Shown: positions 21,960 to 34,822, counted from the stretch's first letter. The stretch is DNA of 64,000 nt from Gnetum montanum (GCA_015680685.1 MNCI01016508.1:311644-375643), one strand, 5' to 3'. Program-made: numbers and translations. Notes: a model not told the origin generated them from the sequence alone.

Positions 21960-22838
21960 TGATGAGTCGTTTGGTTGCCCACATCAATGGGATGCCATCG
22001 ATGTGAATCCATCGATGTGATCCCTTCGACAAAGGGTTTCACTCGTTGATGCATACCCATTGATGGGGCTCCTTGTTTTACCTATAAATACATGCTCAGA
22101 AGTTGCATTTATGGCATAAGTCTTATAGTTGTAACAAAGCTCTTACAATTTTATCATTCAAAAGCTAGAATATTATTCTAAGTGCTTGTAGCAGGACTCA
22201 AAAGTGTACAAATATTTATTTGAGCACTATTGTACCTAAGCACTACAGTGTGTGCAGCAATAAAGGTGAGATTTCTGATAAACCTTGTAACACTTTGAAA
22301 TAGATTAATTATTTCTTTTATGCATTTAATATTTTAAACAATTTCCTTTAATGTTTTAAGTAATTAAGTAATTAATTAAGCTAGACTAAGCTAAATTAAA
22401 TAGTAGTTAGTTAAGTACATAAGTACAACCACCTCGAGCATATACTTGATACTTGGTAATCCTAGTAATGCTTAACCTTTGGTAACCCAGTAGCATTAAA
22501 TGTGTTCAGAATGTGTATGGAAAGTGGGAATGGATGCTTATGTTCGGATTAGTTAAATGTTAGCTAGTTAAATTAAATTAATTTATTCATATTTCTTTAT
22601 TTTTGGGTGACTTAGAACATAAAATGTAAAAATGATAAAAACCATATGCCTTAGTTACACTTAGCCATACCTTTGCATTTCACAAGTGTAATTGGGAAGA
22701 CAATGATTGCAATGGTCAGTTTCACTTCATAGAGACAAGTGTACTTAGAAAGATATAAGTCCATAGAATTTGATCAGATTATGCATGAACACTTAGTGAT
22801 TCATATGGTTGGGTGTAGGTTCTACTCATCACTCATCA
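21960..22838 (+). repeat. E2 5' LTR (879 bp)
   Basis: Begins TGATGAGTCG and ends CACTCATCA. The first 120 bp hold repeated CATCGATG or TTGATG boxes ahead of the TATAAATA box at 22083-22090. It is homologous to 50255-51117. Confidence 0.9.
22083..22090 (+). promoter_or_regulatory. E2 LTR TATA box with upstream ATCGATG boxes
   Basis: TATAAATA lies 120 bp into the LTR. Boxes at about 21980-22065 include CATCGATGTG twice and GTTGATG/TTGATGGGGCT. Confidence 0.7.
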
Positions 22839-22839
22839 T

Positions 22840-22857
22840 TAGTGTCATTGCTGAGGA
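22840..22857 (+). promoter_or_regulatory. E2 primer-binding site (tRNA-Asp type)
   Basis: TAGTGTCATTGCTGAGGA after a one-base spacer. It is degenerate relative to TGGCGCCGTTGCCGGGGA, almost only by transitions. Confidence 0.8.
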
Positions 22858-23012
22858 TTTGTAATTTTATATGTCCATTATCTAGGACTTAGTGAATATT
22901 ATTTGATATCATTGGAACGAACCCTAAGTTGCAATCATTCAAAAAATAAAATATTATAATTATAATTAAAGCACAGAATTTTGTTAATCCAAAATTTCTT
23001 CTTCTCAGAGGC

Positions 23013-25240
23013 ATGATGAATCAAAACTACCAGTGCCCCAAGAATTCAAAGTGATGTATACCCATCCATATGAGTTTGTACTTGATTTCACCTTCATACT
23101 TCATCAAGATGAATAGCTACAATGGAGAGATATGGAGGGCAACATTGTGTTGTTGCTTGACGAATTTTTTCCTTGGATGCTACTACAAACTCTTCAAAGG
23201 TTGGGCATCCAAGATCTCTGTGATGAATACGTTGTGTAGGACCATGACTATTAGGACTACTGTTGCATAGAAACACAATGCAAATGAAAGTGGCACCAAG
23301 AGAAGCACCATACAGCTACAAAGGTGAAATTGTTTACTAACCCCTTGTTCCTAATAAATCAAAATGACAAAAAGGACCCTACCTCTAAAGGTTCTCAACA
23401 TGAAGATTCTCCATCCCTTAACTCTGGTGAAGGGGACTTGAACCCAAACTTATAGTCCACTATCAATAATTCGAGTTTAAGAAAAAGTGGGAGTCAAGGT
23501 AGGGGCTCGAGTAAGAATCATGATGATGATAAACTTAGTGATTGTGGCCATTTCAAAAATAGAGAAGATGGCAAACACTATGATGATGATAGTCCATCTC
23601 CCTCTTCACCCTCTTCATCTGCATCTTCTTCTTCCTCCTTTAAATCTGATTGAAACCATAGGGGATGAAACTATGATGGAGTCTATGGTAAGACAATAAT
23701 GATAGGCCCCACCATGAATGAAGGGATAGCAAAGGACATCATAGGTTTCATCAAAATTATGATGATGATGAACCTTTACTAGCAATTAAAAGCATACTAA
23801 ACATCACAGAGGTAGTTAGAATTCCAACCATGCATGTGAAAGATAGTTGAATCAAGAGGTTGGATATGAACAATATCCCTAGATTTGAGGGGGGATATAA
23901 CTCAAATCCACAAGTCCTTTGTCAAGCCTTTCACGATGCCTATGCCTTGCAGAATATAGAGAATGACTAGTAAAAACTTAAGTTTTTTTCAATGACACTC
24001 ACAAAAGAAGCAAAAAGTTGGTACTACTGTTTTGAGCCAGAATCAATTTGTAGATGGAGTATGATGCTTGAATTGTTTAATGAAAAATACCATATGTACT
24101 CCAAAGTATCCAATTTGAGAAAGCAAATCCAAGGCTGGCAACAAAGAATACATGAATTCTTGAATGTAGCCATGGATAGGTATTATTCCCTTTTGCACAG
24201 GTATCTGAGCCATGGTTATTCTCAGCGATAATAGCTTCGCCATATCATAGATGGGCTCTGATCAGAGGAGGATCCTTGAGGTCTATGCCTAAGGAAGATT
24301 ATCATAACTTCAATCTCATAAGATTCAAAGGCTAATTAAGTAGGATGAAAAATAAGAAGGTGAGTTGAGGAAACGAGAAAATGTTGAGTAAAATTGAGAC
24401 CCTTCTATCAGAAAAAGGAAGGTTTATTTTGCTAATAGTAAGGGGAAGGAACCACTTGATGAATTCATGCAACAAAAAACCTTGCTAATTCAAAAATATA
24501 TTTTCAAAATTTCAACTAAGGGGGAAAAATGTGGGAATCTTTGGTTGAAAAATTCCAAACAACTTTGAAAATTGTAGAGGAATTCAAAGAGCAAGGTAGT
24601 GATCGTGATCACAAGAGAAGGAAGGAAGTTAAACATGCCTACCAAATGGGTAAGGGAAAAGCTACTATAATGGAAGAGGTTGAGGAGTCAAAATCAAATG
24701 ATGATGATGGATGTGACATCTACCAATATGAACATCCTAAGAGATGTTGCCCTGTTGTGTCACACTTCCAAGAATATGGGATGTACACTTTGAATCCTAG
24801 ACTGGCAAGAAGGTAAGCACCTAGAAGATTGCCTTATCCTCAAGGTAATCCAAAGTAGTTCCAACACCAACAACAAGCTTATTACCCAAGTGGAGCTCCA
24901 CCAATATTGTATGAGTAGTACCATCAGTGGCAACAACCACAATCATGGGGGATGCTACCACCAAGGTAGTAGTAGCCTTACAAATAGCCTTATCCATACG
25001 GGTACTATGTTTAGCAACCCATGTCTCTACATGACTCTTCTAGTCACATCTCATTCTAGCATCACTACTACCCTTCCATCTCTTAGAGGGTAATCCCCAT
25101 ATCCTTATCATCCTCCTCATCCTTCAACACATGTTCCTCCTCTTTCAACCCAATTACCACCTACTCCATTCATGTAGGGCAAAATTCCTACATAACCATA
25201 AAAACTTAATGCTACTAGGGTTGTTAACTTACAACTGATT
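23013..25240 (+). pseudogene. E2 gag
   Basis: Starts near the ATG at 23013. In another frame an N-terminal motif (YTHPYEFVLDFTFILHQDE) matches the E1 and E4 gags. A Ser-rich, acidic region lies at 23480-23660. The core at 23992-24231 has EAKSWYYCFEPESI and EFLNVAMDRYYSLLHRYLSH. The zinc-knuckle variant is at 24712-24750, followed by a P/Q-rich tail (24840-25240). Many in-frame stops, mostly TAG or TGA, and frame changes are present. Confidence 0.8.
24712..24750 (+). other. E2 variant zinc knuckle, second Cys lost
   Basis: CDIYQYEHPKRCC. The second ligand Cys is Tyr (TAC). Otherwise it has the CX2CX3HX4C spacing of the other copies. Confidence 0.65.
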
Positions 25241-25246
25241 CATCCA

Positions 25247-25912
25247 TTGAGTGCTTCAGAACCTAGATCTTGTAAAAGAACATTCTTTTCAACCAATAGC
25301 CCTACAAAACCCTCACCGACTCATCTGACTACTCACCCTGTGTCTCTTTCATCCTCTACATCTATTTCTTTTGAAAGCCCCTCAAACCAAATGTCTCCCA
25401 AGATCTACATAGTCATGTTAACCCATGCTATATCTGATAGATCAAGGTTAGCAACCTTCCTAAGAAAAGAGCTACTCCTAGAAGTCCTATAATCTACTTA
25501 CAAATCATTGGAAATGAGCCATGGAAGGCTCTTCTTAATTTAGGTTTTGATGTTAAACTACATTTCCATGAACTGCACAAAGCCTGGAACCTACCTCCTC
25601 TAAAGAAGAGCAACATTCATTTAGAATTAGGAGATCAGTACATCACTATTTTCTTGAAATTAGTAAAGGACATTGTGATCACTATCTGAGGATGGTCCTA
25701 TCATGTAGATTTCCTAATGATCAAGGCTGATAACTACAATGGCAATTTCCCAATCATTATGGAGAGGGCTTGGTTAAGCATTAATGATGCACAAATGGAC
25801 ATTAGAGAACTTTCCTTGGAAATTTTCAAGGAAAATGCTTTTGGATTGATTGATAAGAAGAGAGTTACATGCATCGTGTACAATAATACAGGGTGCAACT
25901 GTGTGTAGAAAT
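25247..25912 (+). pseudogene. E2 aspartic protease
   Basis: The N-terminal linker (SCKRTFFSTNSPTKPSP) and SPKIYIVMLTHAISDRSRL match E1. The active-site loop reads LLNLGFDVKL with Asn in place of the catalytic Asp, as in E1. The C-terminal half is kept in 25717-25908 (NGNFPIIMERAWLSIND, ELSLEIFKENAF). Stops at about 25490 and 25690 break the frame. Confidence 0.75.
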
Positions 25913-26189
25913 TATGGTTTGTGAAAAGCACATCAATCAAGGCATGTAGACAGTATGCAAATGAGTCTAAAATTCAAAAGTTCCTATACCTAACAACCAA
26001 AAAATAGGAGGATACCCAGTGCCTAATAGCTAAGTCTAAAAGCAACACACTTTGTATGGAACCAATTGAGAGCTTAACATATGCCTGTGTTGAAGGCATA
26101 AAAGAAATGAAGCAAGTTCATTACTAGCTCTTTGATGATGAACTTGATGATACTTATTGGAAAGAGTTGGAAATCCTTGATAATTTTTA

Positions 26190-26973
26190 ACAAGATTCTT
26201 TAGAGTTGAAAACTATACATGCTGGCATGAAATATGCATTTCTAAAAAATGACAAGCTGATAATAATCAATGCCAACCTTGCTCTTGAGTCAAAAAGGAT
26301 GCTATTGAAGGTGGTTAATAAATGGCTAACAACCTTTGCTTGGTCATATCTTGAACTCATAGGGATTGATCCTTGAATATTTCAACATTGCACCTATACT
26401 GATCCTTCCATTAAGTTAAAGAGATAACTAGAGAGGTAGCTGAATCCTAAATTAAAGTAGATCATCAAATAGAAAATTGAACAACTCAAGGTAGGATTCA
26501 CCTATCCACTTGTAGATAGTGAGTGGGTTAGCCCACTTTTGATTATGCCAAAGAAAGGTGGCAACTGGATGGTATGTATTGATTTCAAGCTATTGAAAAT
26601 GGCAACATTCAAATATCATTTCCCATTACCATTTGTGGACCAAGTGTTGAACACTATCTTTAGGCATTATTATTATAGCTTTTTGGATGGTTATAGTGGC
26701 TATAACCAAATTCAAATCACACATAAAGACTAGGACAAAACAACATTTACAAGTGCCTCAAGGACCTTTGCATATAAAAAGATGCCTTTTGGTTTATGCA
26801 ATACCCCTGCAACATTCCAATGCCTTATCCTAAGTATTTTTTAGAAGTATTTTGGTAGTGGGATGAAATTCTTCATGGATGACTTCTCCACCTATGGTGT
26901 TACATTTGAGAAAGCCCTAGACCACCTTAAGAAAGTGCTTAAAAGGTGCATGAAGACCAATCTTCAACTCAAT
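26190..26973 (+). pseudogene. E2 reverse transcriptase
   Basis: SEWVSPLLIMPKKGGNWMVC, FPLPFVDQVLNTIF, YYYSFLDGYSGYNQIQI, PFGLCNTPATFQ and KFFMDDFSTYG (about 26869-26901) are all recognisable, and the catalytic FMDD is intact. In-frame stops stand where E1 has Gln (TAG at 26842-26844 and in DxDKT near 26732). Confidence 0.85.
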
Positions 26974-27700
26974 TGATAGAAGATCCATCTCATGGTCTAG
27001 GAGGCCATTGTGTTCGAGCATAGAATCTCACAAGCAGGAATTGAGGTGGACCTTGAAAAGATTAGGATCATCAAAGAAAAAATATATCAATCAAAAACTG
27101 TTAAAGATGTCTGGTCATTTCTTGGACACACTAGCTACTACTAACAATTCATAAAGAATTTCTCTAATATCACTAAACTATTGGTAAAACTTACAAAGAA
27201 AGATGCTTTGTTCATATGGATCAAGGAATGCAAAAAGGCATTCCAGCAACTCAAAGAAAATTTTCTAAAAACTCCAATTCTATGAGAACTTGATTAGTTC
27301 CATCCATTTTACATCATGACAGATGCATCGAATTATGCCTTGGGATTTGTGCTTACAAAATTGGATGATCAAAAACATCCTTATTACATCCATTATGCAA
27401 GCCAAAGCACTGTGGATGCACAATTTAATTACACCACTACAAAGAAATAGCTAATGGTGATGGTGAATGCTTTGGAGATGTTTAGGCACTACATTCTTGG
27501 ATGCAAAGTGATTATGCACACTAATCATAGTGCCGCTCACTTCCTCATGAAGAAGCTAATGGTAAGCCCCCATGTCATATGGTGGCTAGTGATCTTATAA
27601 AATTTCGATCTTACAATGGTAGATCGAAAAGGAACTAATAATATGGTAGTTGATCTCTTTCTTAGTTACAATGGGACAACACAGAGGAGGAGAGTCTACT
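26974..27700 (+). pseudogene. E2 RT connection and RNase H
   Basis: The connection has KIHLMV, EVDLEKIRIIKE and KDVWSFLGHTSYY. Consecutive TGA and TAG (26974-26979) replace the Trp-Gln pair, and a TAG at 26998-27000 replaces the Gln of VQEG. RNase H shows MTDASNYALG, NYTTTKK, EMFRHYILGCKVIMHTNHS and NMVVDLFLSYN. The aspartate lost in E1 is still present, but TDHS has become TNHS. Confidence 0.78.
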
Positions 27701-27859
27701 CTCTAATCAATTTCCTAATGAACTCCTCTTTGCTGGTGCAATAAATGAATAAGTATCCATTGAACCAAAATGGTATGAGATTATTCTCACTTATCTTCTC
27801 ACTCAGGAGATTTTCTTCATTAAGTTAAATGCTTCATGGAGATCAATAGAAACCTTTAC

Positions 27860-28985
27860 AAGGTGTGCACCAATGGCTTGCTTCATTAGTGTGTTCCTAA
27901 TGTGCATCAACTATGCATTCTCCAAGATGCTCATGAGGGCCCTTGTAGGAATCACTATACAAGGAGATGAACAATCATTAAGATCCTGATGACATGGTAT
28001 TGTTAGCCAATAATCTTTAAAGATGCTCACCAATTTATCCACTTTTTTTAATGCTATCAACAAGATGGTGGGATGACTGCTCGAATGGAGGGACCTCAAT
28101 AGTGGATCCAACCACTAGAACCCATCAACATCTGGGCCATAGACTTCATGGATCCCATCATGCCAATGTCAATTAACAAGGCATACATAATATTGTAAAT
28201 GGATAGAAGAAACAACCATCATTGACTAAACATCTTCCACTACTACTCAATTTGTATAACAAAATATTGTAAATAGGTTTGGAGTGCCACGTGTACTGAT
28301 TTTTAACAATGGTACGCACTTTATAAGTACTACCTTTCACAAACTCATGCAATGCTTGGGGATCAAACATAAACTAACAACACCCTATTACCTCCAAGAT
28401 AATGATTAAGTTGAAGTTACCAATAGGGAGATCACAAAAATCTTAACAAGAATAATAAGCAAATATAGGATAGACTGGAGCACAAAACTTAATGATACCC
28501 TCTCAGCATACCGCTCAACATGGAAACTCCCTATAGGCTACTCTACCTATGAGCTGGTGTACAAAAAATTACCAACTCTTTCTATTCAATTTGAGCTCTA
28601 TGCACTTTCAACAACTTCTAACTTAGATCTTAACCTAAGCCTAGCACAAAGAAAAAAAAAGATAGATCAACCTCAACATGCTAAATGAGAATTAATTAGT
28701 GGCCCTGTCCTTGAATGAAGTACATAAGGAATTCAACAAAAAAATGTCATGATCTTATGATAAGGAATGTTAAATTTCAACCTAGAGATAAGGTCCTTTA
28801 TTGGAACCCCACACACATACCTCGAAAGACTAAGTTTCAAACATTGTGGGAAGGGCCATATATCATTTATAAAACCTTTTCTTCTAAGTCCATGTTGATC
28901 TACAAACCTAAAAGCTCAAAAAAAAAAGTAGTTAGTGAACATACAACAAGTAAAACCTTTCCATCAACCCAAGCAAGTGATTAGA
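27860..28985 (+). pseudogene. E2 integrase
   Basis: Zinc-binding part at 27900-28080 (LQDAHEGPCRNHY, RMEGPQ). The core has IWAIDFMDPIM near 28131, then FNNGTHFISTTFHKLMQ-like residues (28290-28350, Asp changed) and ITKILTRIISKYRIDW. The C-terminal part at 28715-28960 is well kept (FQPRDKVLYWNPTHIPRKTK, LWEGPYIIYKTFSSKSMLIY). It ends with KTFPSTQ. Multiple stops and frame changes are present. Confidence 0.8.
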
Positions 28986-30520
28986 AGTAACACCTCCTTG
29001 GATGGACCTTGCTCAATTTTTTGAATCTCCTCCTTTTGACTTAATCATGGAGAAGATGATCATCCATGCTAATTATTAAAATGGATCCTTAGTTTTTCTA
29101 CCTTTCTATTTTACACTTCCTTTATTTTTATACCTTTTGGTTTTAGACTTTGTTATTTTTTCAATTTTTGTTTTACAACATTGTTGTTATGTTTTGACTT
29201 TCTTGAATATTTTACATTTTTATTTATTTTGGTATGAATTTTTCTTCTTATTTTCTAATAGAATTCTTTGTTTCCATTAGGACTTAGTGATGCTATAATT
29301 GTTTGCTAATGGTGGTTTGTATTTACTAATGTCTAGTTTCTATTTTTGAATTTTGATGACTAATAACTAAGACAAAGTTCCTATGTCATGGAATAGGCAA
29401 TGAGTTCACATCATCCACCCATACAAAAACTCTATGATCTTCCTAGTTTTAGGAGTATGAGATTCCTTTTTCATTAATGCAACTTTAATGAACTTGTGAC
29501 CTTGATAGTTTTCAAACCTAGAAAATATTCAAAGTTTTGAAAAGGGTATAACTTCAAGGAGATTCAATACATTTTATACCTTTCTACTTGCTTGAGTGTA
29601 ATTGTGTTTTCATGGATTTCTTACCATTCTATGTTGACCAATAAAAAGAAGTTAATAAGTCTTTACATAGGGTGGTTCCCATCCAAAAATCCATAAAAAC
29701 ATTTAGAAAAAACATGATGGGAAGTCAAAGCGCACCCCTTAGACAAATAATGGGATACAAACACTAGTTATGGAACTAGAAAGACATGTTACCCATGCCT
29801 AAGGTCCCCTCTAACTAAGGCCATTTCTCACTTCCTACTTTCCTTTTCTTCTCAATTAAGGAATAGTGATTGATCTATGGGAGCATTCTTATGTCTTGAG
29901 AGGCTAGTTTGGTGTTTGAGTGGCAATGCGAAGTCACTGAAAGTGGTTGATTTTGATTTGGACTAAGGATGGACTTTATCAGGTCACTTAGCCATAGAAA
30001 TAACAAGGGACTTAATGTGACCACAATTGGGAATTTCATTCTATTTTCTCTCACATTCATCAATGCTTTCCATAACTTACCTCATTATTGGTCTTCATGT
30101 TTTTGTTCAATGTCTTAGTTTGATAGATTCTTCCAAATTTGGTCCTTAACATTTCATAATTGTTAATAAATTATGAGGCCCATAGACTCCTTAATTTGCA
30201 AAGGAAAAAGAGCATGTGCCTACTATGGGGAGGATCCACTTGCATATTTCTCAATTGGACTAGTTAAGTTCCTTATCCTTAGACATCTTCGTAATCAAAT
30301 CTTTTGTAAGCCCCATCGATGCATCCAATTGTGTGCTCCTTAAGGCATTTTCTTCATAAAATTTATTCTCCAATTTTTGTGAACTTCTGAGCCCTCTTCT
30401 AGCATTTTATCATTTTCATGGCTTTTCTAGGTCTTCAAAAATGTCAATTTCATGTTCAATTCCTCTTTATTTTTCATATTTTTAAAAGTGAAAAACTTTG
30501 GGCATAAGCTTCATAGACAA
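28986..30520 (+). other. E2 3' noncoding region
   Basis: No gene is seen. A T-rich stretch at 29080-29280 is followed by the family blocks AATGCGAAGTCACTG (29925-29939) and TACTATGGGGAGGATCCACT (30221-30240). Confidence 0.6.
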
Positions 30521-30523
30521 GTA

Positions 30524-30602
30524 CTTGTTGATGAAGCCCATACGTAAACAAGATCCCATAAATGGAACCCTGTAAACATAGGGGTCCATCTACTTATAAA
30601 TA
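30524..30602 (+). promoter_or_regulatory. Internal promoter-like block upstream of E2 ORF3
   Basis: TATAAATA at 30595-30602, preceded by CTTGTTGATGAAGCCCATAC, which resembles the GTTGATGCATACCCATTGAT boxes of the E2 LTR. It lies about 450 bp ahead of the ORF3 ATG. Confidence 0.5.
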
Positions 30603-30747
30603 GGCAACAACAATTGCCATTTTTCACATTTTATCATAAATAAGGGAGGAGTTTTTGAATTTTTCAGAGCCCAAAACCTTCCAACAGCAATATCTTCCTA
30701 ATCGTTTATTTGATTCACTCCATTCTTCAACGTTGTAGCTACCGAAG

Positions 30748-31046
30748 GTAAGCTCTTTGTTGTGGGGGCTACAAACCTTGAGTTTTGATGAAACCGTTTT
30801 TTGAAAATTTCTAACTACCACAAATATTTAACAAAGAAACCAACATTAAAACACAAATTTATAAGAGTTAAACCCTTCCAACAAGCTTTAGTAACATTCT
30901 AAGTTAAAAATCATCAAAATAATAATAAAATAATCAATATGTTAAGGTTCAAACTTAGCCTAAAGTGTAACTACCCAATGAGAAAGATACTTAAATGTTA
31001 TAAGTTACACATTGAATGCTAATCCTTGGTCATTTTGTGACTACAA
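30748..31046 (+). other. Putative leader intron of E2 ORF3 (299 bp)
   Basis: Donor ACCGAAG/GTAAGC at 30748. The acceptor place reads GTGACTACAA just before ATG. In E3 and E4 the same place ends in AG, so this acceptor looks mutated. E4 has an intron of exactly the same length. Confidence 0.45.
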
Positions 31047-33344
31047 ATGACACCTAAGGAAAAGCATGCATAGAAAGGAGGACCATCCTAACTAAGGGAC
31101 AAATAGCGAAGAATGGAAAGGGATCAAGAATAGCCACATGAACAAGTCGAGATCCATGCAATAGGACCTCTTTGAGAGGAGCCCAGAGTGGAATTTGTCT
31201 AATAAATTCCTAAAGTATCTGCTACACTAGAACAATCTCACCAAGATGAGGCACCCGAACCAAGACTAAATCTTGAGGTGACCTTGATGGAAGCCTACCT
31301 TAAGTAGATTGTAAATAGGGAGGTCCAAAAATCAATGCTCCAAGAATTAAAATTTGGACCTTTCTTGGAGTTCTCATTGCCAGAAGTCAAAGCTCAACTA
31401 TAGAACTCTCCCATGTGGTCCACAATCACTTCCAATAGGCAGTGGCACATGGGAGAGACATATCTCTTTAGGAATAATCAACAAGCTAATTCAAGGACAT
31501 TTTGGTGTGTTACTTAGTAAAAGCCATTGCAAAAGTCTGTAGGTTACCAAAAACTAGGGCCAACCTTGCACAAATCCCCATGTAGGTAGAACCTAGCATA
31601 AGAAGCAACGGACACATAAATGTTATGGAGTTGATCATAAGAAGTTTAGTGTGCTCATCACAATAGAATGTGCATACTTCAAGATTGTAGCCTTCCACCT
31701 CAATTCAATAGTGAGGCCAAGCAAGATCACCACCTTCTCCACCTATGCATGTATCACTCTAAGCAATCAATTCCCAGTTAACCTTCCACAACTAATCTAT
31801 CTTGAAATAGAGAAGCAATTTAACAAAAATAAATGTGGAAGGAATGCACACCCTTTCCCATGCCACACCAAAAAATTATGCAAGAGGGGAGGCATAACAG
31901 ACTACACGAATGATGTCATATGATGTACTCCATCTTTTTCTTGGGTAGAAATGATGAAAGATAAGGTGCCTATTAAGATCATCCAAGAAGAGGAGCAATG
32001 ACCACCACCTCCACCATCCACCCATGAAACAATGCTAGAGGCCTGTATTTCCCTTGAGCGCATGCACGAGATCAAAGTGGAACTCTTGTAAAAGTAAGAG
32101 TAGCAAACAGGAATGAGTGGTGGTGATCCATCTATGTCTTGCCCAATGATGAGTCACCTCAACTAAGTGGCTTGAAACATCAACCAGATGGAGGGAGGTG
32201 GACCAATTTTCTCAATCCAAAGAATTCAATTCCCCATGAAATAAAATTCTAACACCCAAGAGATAACGCTATCTCTCTCACCATAGTAGCAATTCTCAAA
32301 AATCTTTGCAAATTCCACTACTTTTTTGGTGCATTTAGAGGAGGGCAAGGGGGTAACTATCTTGGTGATGAAACACCATGGGAAGGAGACAATGGCAAAG
32401 ATTGTTGCTAATAGAATTACTAAGGCCTTAAGTGCACCTATGGGGTCTATACTAGAACTTTCTACACTCAAAGATGTGCAGACATCTACAGGAACAATTA
32501 GCAGCAAATTAAGTGTAGCGTAGTACAAGGAGTTGCTAGACCGATTGGTGAGAACTGGGAAACCAATTCTAGATATCTTTAATTTTCTTGATACCATCAT
32601 TGCAACCTAGTCGAAGCTACTAGAGGCCAAGGGCAAGTCATCATATTAGAGGGGTAACTCAAAACAATCCAAGCACAAAACCAATGCTTGGCTATAAAAG
32701 TTGCGAAATTAAGAACCTACCTTGTTGATCCTGCATTTCTCAATCCTACATTGACATGTGATGAAGGCTTTCAATAGCTTTAGGATAGGCTTAAGTAGGT
32801 TGAGAATGCAAAGGAGATAGTTGTCTTTGACCAATCCATGGCCAATTCCAAGACATAAGCCATTCAAAATGACTTGGTCCAAATGCATCATGGGAATGAA
32901 ATCCTAACCATAGAGAATCATTTCCTGTGAAGGTTGATGTATAGAAGTAGCAGACGTAAGAATTATCCATCAATAACTAGAGTAGCTAGCCAGAGTAAAC
33001 ATTGAATTAGGAGATAATAGCCAAAAATAAAAATCTCTCCATGAAGGAAGTCTAAGCCCTTCACCAAAAATCTACGATAGAGATAGCTACCATGAAGAAT
33101 GAGCCTCTCAAATTTGAGAGAGTCAAGAATCATTACAAAGATCAGGTCAATCTATAGAAAGAAATCAATGAAAAACACATCTACATGGTGAAGGATAAAG
33201 TCAATGAGGCCCTCCAATAGCTCAAGGAAGGAGGTGATGTCTGGCAACCTATATTTGATGGGCTCAATGACTATAACAAAGCAAAAATTTGCATGAAAGA
33301 GTTGTAGACCAAGGAGATGAGGAGTACATGGAGCATGAAAAATT
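31047..33344 (+). pseudogene. E2 ORF3, main part (interrupted by G1)
   Basis: Accessory gene homologous to the ORF3 of E3 and E4. The start is ATG 31047 (MTPKEKHA, then KGGPS), matching MTAKRGATRGPSQ of E4. The conserved domain includes LKFGPFLEFSLPEVKAQL, NSPMWSTI, WHMGETYLF, AIAKVCRLPKTRANL, then 31651-31923 with YFKIVAFHLN, NQFPVNLPQLIYLEI, HPFPCHTKKLCKRGGI and TDYTNDVI. A degraded coiled-coil part follows (32560-33300). Many stops and shifts are present. The last part, with a proline-rich end, is displaced to 49860-50045. Confidence 0.7.
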
Positions 33345-34686
33345 TGTCAAAAGTGTCTCAAGAATGAAACTAGGAGTTCTTACGCTCTTTCAACATGAAA
33401 ATCATGATTGCCAATTCTTGAAGTTGCTTACCTTGCTGGATCTTAGAGTGGTGCTCTCAGTTTTTAACAAAATTTATTAACAAAGGTATGCTACGCTGTG
33501 CAGCGTAGCACAGTGTAGAAGGCCATTGTTTATGCTACTCTACTACACTGGACAACATAGATAGCATAACACTTGAGAAGAAGCATTGGGACATCTCCAG
33601 AAGTTCTAGAACTTGCCGTCGACGATCATTTCTGCTCCGTCATCTCCTTGATAGCCAAGATCAGTAGTTTGCTTTGTTTTTTTCACCCCTTGTTGACTCC
33701 CAAAAGTTGTCCCTACACTTAATCCTACTTGAAAGAGAAGGAAAGATGTAGTCCCAGAGCGTAGGATCCAATTTGCATTTGTTCTAAACACTCTTGTAAA
33801 GATGTGGTAGTTTTAGATTTTGGCAGATGTAGTTTGGGCAATGTGGTCATAGTTGGATATTTGTTCCTATTCTTGTTCTTGTTCCATTCAAAGTAGCACA
33901 TCAGTGTAGCACCACACTTTGAGCGTATCATAGTAGCATGACATGCCCACGTTCATGCTATGTGGGACCTAGGACATGTTGCATTCCAATCACATCTCTC
34001 CCCCAACCTTGGCTCTATAAATACCCCAGTGAAAACCATTCTAAGGGTTGGCTTTTGTAGTTGGCTCTAGGAGAAGATTGGTGACCAGAAGGTTGATGAG
34101 TGGCAAATCTCAACATTAGTCTTCCAAATCCTTGTTCCACTCTCATGCCTGAACATGATACCTACCCAGGCACAATGTAGTAGCTCTTCAACTAGCAAAC
34201 ATCAACTCCTCCATGCCTATTAACACCACATTTGCAACACTCCAAAGAGCATGACCGTATTGCCCTGCTGCCCAACTATTTTTGTGTATGCTACACACCA
34301 ATTGTACACATCATTCAATCAAAAGCCACATCCCCAAATTTTGGGGCAATGCATTTCTTAACTCACACTCTCATTTCATTTTTTTCTGCAGCATTTTAAA
34401 TTGTTAGCGTATCTAATTCTTTGTATTGGCATATGCACCTACACTCATATTCTCTCATTGTTATACATGGTGCACACCTACTTATGCCGAACTCTTATAC
34501 ATGACACTTAAAAATCATTATCTACAAATGGTTATTTGACACCACATAAGTCCCTGATTGATCGACCAAACTACTCGAGGCACCTCATTTTTATTTTTCC
34601 CAGCATTTCCCTCCCACGGACTTAGGGTTAGGCTATGCACCTGATAACCTCTCGGTGTTCCATCAATTTTGAAATATGGTTTTGCA
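33345..34686 (+). repeat. G1 5' LTR
   Basis: Homologous over its length to 38169-38270 plus 48612-49859 (shared GTCTCAAGAATGAAACTAGG, TCAGTTTTTAACAAAATTTA, GGCT(C/G)TATAAATACCCCAG). It begins at TGTCAAAAGTG. The end is placed after TTTTGCA at 34686, followed by TGGTCACAATCC, a possible primer site. It contains GCTACGC palindromes at 33489-33550. Confidence 0.75.
34016..34023 (+). promoter_or_regulatory. G1 5' LTR TATA box
   Basis: CTCTATAAATACCCCAG, with the same block at 49190 in the 3' LTR and a related one at 44071 in G3. Confidence 0.7.
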
Positions 34687-34822
34687 TGGTCACAATCCAC
34701 TAAGACCTTAAACTGGAAATTTTGTAACATTGCATAATTACCTTACATAAATTTCACTTTATGTTTATATGTTAAGCAGGTATCACTTAACGTCCTTTTT
34801 TTTTACTTATTTTTGTAGGAGT

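Noticed and set aside
33345-33480. Host gene start just after E2 ORF3
   Set aside because: The sequence is the beginning of the G1 LTR, repeated at 38169.
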